64,000 nucleotides of DNA from Gammaproteobacteria bacterium. Lineage in GTDB: Bacteria; Pseudomonadota; Gammaproteobacteria; Enterobacterales; Permianibacteraceae. The stretch lies in the NCBI GenBank assembly GCA_016182845.1, contig JACPFT010000010.1, positions 124,001-188,000 on the forward strand, read 5' to 3'. The notes beneath the pieces were generated by a model that saw nothing but the letters and a program-made list of their open reading frames with translations, had not been told where the DNA came from and ran no database searches. The position numbers and the translations under genes are program-made. Below, in pieces: positions 61,634-64,000 of this stretch (positions within the stretch are counted from its first letter, which is position 1; each line of letters begins with the position of its first letter).

Positions 61634-61731
61634 TCCCTCTCCCCTGGCGGGAGAGGGTTGGGGAGAGGGGGACGCGCGGCGGCATCCTCTTACCCCTCTC
61701 CCTAGCCCTCCCCCACGAGGGGGGAGGGGAC
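61634..61731. repeat. Two CCCTCTCCC-type palindromes between tkt and gap
   Basis: 61634-61670 (CCCTCTCCCCTGGCGGGAGA with GGG) and 61692-61731 (CCCCTCTCCCTAGCCCTCCC with GAGGGGGGAGGGG) lie back to back in the 154-bp gap, close to the tkt stop codon. Confidence 0.85.
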
Positions 61732-61737
61732 AGGAAC

Positions 61738-63735
61738 TTAACCCAGTAGTTCTTTCGCCTTGGCGGCCACCGCGTCCGCGGTGAAGCCGAACAGCTTGAA
61801 GAGCTGATCCGCCGGGGCCGATTCGCCGAAGCTCTTCATGCCGATCACGGCGCCGTCCAGGCCCACGTACTTGTACCAGCCGTCGCCCTGGGCGGCTTCG
61901 ATGGCGATGCGCTGGGTCACGGCGCGGGGCAGCACGGACTCGCGGTAGGCGGCATCCTGGGCCTCGAAAACTTCCACGCAGGGCATGGACACGACGCGCA
62001 CCCGGCGGCCTTCGCCGGCGAGGAGCTTGGCGGCGTCCATGGCCAGGGCCACTTCCGAACCCGTGGCGATGAGGATCAGCTCGGGCTGGCCCTTAGCATC
62101 GCTCAGGACATAGCCGCCCTTATTGACCTGGGCCAAGGTTTCGGCCTCGCGGTGTTGATGCGGCAGGGCCTGGCGCGAGAAGCACAGGGCGCTGGGGCCG
62201 TCGGCGCGCTGGATGGCGCAGGCCCAGGCCACTGCGGACTCCACGGCATCGCAGGGGCGCCAGACATTCAGATTGGGCGTGGCGCGCAGGGAGGGGATCT
62301 GCTCCACCGGCTGGTGGGTGGGGCCGTCCTCGCCCAGGCCGATGGAATCGTGGGTGTAGACATAGATGACGCGCTGCTTCATCAGGGCCGACATGCGCAC
62401 GGCGTTGCAGGCGTATTCCATGAACATCAGGAAGGTGCCGCCGTAGGGCACGAAGCCGCCGTGCAGAGCCAGGCCGTTCATGATCGCCGACATGCCGAAC
62501 TCGCGCACGCCGTAGTAGACGTAGTTGCCGCCCGGGTTCTCGGGGGTCAGGCCGTTGCAGCCCTTCCACAGGGTCAGGTTGGAGCCGGCCAGATCGGCCG
62601 AGCCGCCCAGGAGTTCCGGCAGCAGGGGGCCATAGGCATTGAGGGCATTCTCCGAGGCCTTGCGCGTGGCCAGCTTCTCGGCTTTCTCATGCACGGCGGC
62701 GATATAGGCCTCGGCCTTCTCGGCGAAGTCCGCCGGCAGCTCGCCCGTCATGCGGCGCACGAACTCGGCGGCCAGCTCGGGGAAGGCGGCCTGGTAGGCG
62801 GCGAAACGCTGGTGCCACTCGCCCTGCCACTCGGCGCCCTTGGCCTTCTTGTCCCAGGCGGCATAGACGCTGTCCGGCACGTGGAAGGGGGCGTGGGGCC
62901 AACCCAGTTTCTCGCGGGCGGCGGCGATCTCGGCATCGCCCAGAGGCGCGCCGTGGCAGTCGTGGCCGCCCTGCTTGTTGGGGGCGCCGAAGCCGATGAT
63001 GGTCTTGCAGCAGATCAGGGTCGGGCGTTCGGTTTCCGCGCGGGCGGTGTCGATGGCCATCTTGATCTCGTGGGGGTCATGGCCGTCCACATTGGGGATG
63101 ACCTGCCAGCCATAGGCCTCGAAGCGCTTGGGCGTGTCGTCGGTGAACCAGCCTTCCACATGGCCGTCGATGGAGATGCCGTTGTCGTCGTAGAAGGCGA
63201 TGAGCTTGCCCAGGCCCAAGGTGCCCGCCAGGGAGCAGACCTCGTGGGAGATGCCTTCCATCAGGCAGCCGTCGCCCAGGAAGACATAGGTGTGATGGTC
63301 GACGATGGCATGGCCGGGGCGGTTGAACTGGGCGGCTAGGGTCTGTTCGGCGATGGCCATGCCCACGGCATTGGCGATGCCCTGGCCCAGGGGGCCGGTG
63401 GTGGTCTCCACGCCCGGGGTGTAGCCGTATTCCGGGTGGCCGGGGGTACGCGAATGCAGCTGGCGGAACTGCTTGAGATCCTCGATGCCCAGATCGAAGC
63501 CGGTCAGGTGCAGCAGGGAATAAACCAGCATGGAGCCGTGACCGTTGGACATGACGAAACGGTCGCGATTGGCCCAGGTCGGATCATTGGGGTTGACGCG
63601 GATATAGTCGTTCCACAAGACTTCGGCGATGTCGGCCATGCCCATGGGCGCGCCCGGATGTCCGGAATTGGCTTTCTGGACCGCGTCCATGGACAGGGCG
63701 CGGATGGCATTGGCAAGCTCGAAACGGCTCGGCAT
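61738..63735 (-). CDS. tkt: Transketolase
   Basis: Transketolase moves two-carbon units between sugar phosphates in the pentose phosphate pathway and, where present, the Calvin cycle, using thiamine diphosphate. The 665-residue protein has [37 protein letters not shown], the thiamine motif [13 protein letters not shown]...FYDDNGIS, and the transketolase signature [23 protein letters not shown] chose ATG at 63735 with GAGGA upstream; the frame is open to 63843 through a palindromic region. It is the first gene of the tkt-gap-pgk-fba series. Confidence 0.98.
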   Translation of the reverse strand: MPSRFELANAIRALSMDAVQKANSGHPGAPMGMADIAEVLWNDYIRVNPNDPTWANRDRFVMSNGHGSMLVYSLLHLTGFDLGIEDLKQFRQLHSRTPGHPEYGYTPGVETTTGPLGQGIANAVGMAIAEQTLAAQFNRPGHAIVDHHTYVFLGDGCLMEGISHEVCSLAGTLGLGKLIAFYDDNGISIDGHVEGWFTDDTPKRFEAYGWQVIPNVDGHDPHEIKMAIDTARAETERPTLICCKTIIGFGAPNKQGGHDCHGAPLGDAEIAAAREKLGWPHAPFHVPDSVYAAWDKKAKGAEWQGEWHQRFAAYQAAFPELAAEFVRRMTGELPADFAEKAEAYIAAVHEKAEKLATRKASENALNAYGPLLPELLGGSADLAGSNLTLWKGCNGLTPENPGGNYVYYGVREFGMSAIMNGLALHGGFVPYGGTFLMFMEYACNAVRMSALMKQRVIYVYTHDSIGLGEDGPTHQPVEQIPSLRATPNLNVWRPCDAVESAVAWACAIQRADGPSALCFSRQALPHQHREAETLAQVNKGGYVLSDAKGQPELILIATGSEVALAMDAAKLLAGEGRRVRVVSMPCVEVFEAQDAAYRESVLPRAVTQRIAIEAAQGDGWYKYVGLDGAVIGMKSFGESAPADQLFKLFGFTADAVAAKAKELLG

Positions 63736-63765
63736 GGCGTTCCTCGATGGGCAGGCTGGAATAAA

Positions 63766-63941
63766 CCTAGAAAAAGCAGTCGGCCCCAACTGCGGTCGCC
63801 TAGAGCTTGAATCTGTACAGGATTTTTGAAAAATTCGCCTCACCGTAGAGCTGGCTACTGCTTTCGTCGAATTTTTCCAAAATCCTGCGCATCTTCGGCG
63901 CCCTAGACGCCCTCGCTACGGGGTCGGCTGCTTCTTCTAGG
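63766..63941. repeat. 176-bp imperfect palindrome upstream of tkt
   Basis: Outer arms: 63766-63787 begins CCTAGAAAAAGCAGTCGGCC and 63920-63941 is its inverted partner (19 of 22 match). Inner arms: CAGGATTTTTGAAAAATTCG (63818-63837) and CGAATTTTTCCAAAATCCTG (63868-63887), 19 of 20 match. The whole element could fold into one long hairpin ending 30 bp before the tkt start codon. It may be a MITE-like repeat or a structured leader. No gene is seen in the remaining bases to the window edge. Confidence 0.75.
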
Positions 63942-64000
63942 ATGAAGGGCGCATATTTTCGCCTAATTGCCGCTCTGCGGCAAACGCCATTGCTCAGTCT

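Noticed and set aside
1-64000. CRISPR arrays, tRNA or rRNA genes, insertion sequences
   Set aside because: I saw no regularly spaced direct repeats, no cloverleaf-like segment with the GGTTCRA motif in context, and no transposase. The repeats present are scattered palindromes.

Overview
The window is GC-rich chromosomal DNA from a Gram-negative bacterium, most likely a gammaproteobacterium. The reasons are genes for lipopolysaccharide core and Kdo assembly (hldD, a fused hldE, waaA), ubiquinone (ubiA, ubiC), a pcm-tolC pair, lipoproteins, an outer-membrane porin, and a tkt-gap-pgk-fba gene order. I see no transposase, prophage, CRISPR array, rRNA or tRNA. The species cannot be fixed from the sequence alone.

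Layout. 1-3.1 kb: end of modC, a CarS/DUF46 membrane protein, a phosphoesterase and msrA. 3.1-9.5 kb: a chemoreceptor, ubiC-ubiA and hldE-hldD. 9.7-16.7 kb: pcm, tolC, an exported globin-cupredoxin pair, waaA, a GYF/AIM24 protein and a prephenate dehydrogenase. 16.7-20.8 kb: a likely Fur-controlled metal-uptake operon (P19-type protein, porin, cupredoxin, membrane polyferredoxin) without an FTR1 permease. 20.9-24.2 kb: panE, a secreted histidine phosphatase, an SDR and a PstS-like protein. 24.4-31.7 kb: a tightly coupled kynurenine / 3-hydroxyanthranilate degradation operon. 31.7-34.3 kb: a repeat-filled gap and small accessory genes. 34.3-46 kb: an S9 peptidase, an alkylation-repair group, and two c-di-GMP proteins around a DUF885 peptidase. 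46-57.8 kb: an M1 aminopeptidase lipoprotein, an epimerase-glycosyltransferase pair, a LysR/EamA divergent pair, a lipoprotein, an Smr protein, a FIST protein plus histidine kinase, and a pyruvyl transferase. 57.9-63.7 kb: the glycolysis/pentose-phosphate group tkt-gap-pgk-fba on the minus strand.

How genes work together. The kynurenine operon takes kynurenine through 3-hydroxykynurenine, 3-hydroxyanthranilate, ACMS, aminomuconate semialdehyde and aminomuconate to 4-oxalocrotonate; the first enzyme (tryptophan 2,3-dioxygenase) and the last steps are not here. The P19 operon looks like an envelope path for iron or copper. The glycolytic genes form one direction of transcription, but every gap between them is filled with repeats.

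The most notable non-coding feature is the density of palindromic intergenic repeats. At least six families are seen; in places they supply the stop codon or the ribosome binding site of a gene. A 176-bp imperfect palindrome lies just upstream of tkt. Candidate control sites are a Fur box, a sigma-54-like promoter with an upstream inverted repeat before tolC, and a perfect 16-bp palindrome between waaA and its divergent neighbour. All functional calls rest on motif recognition by eye; no database search was run.
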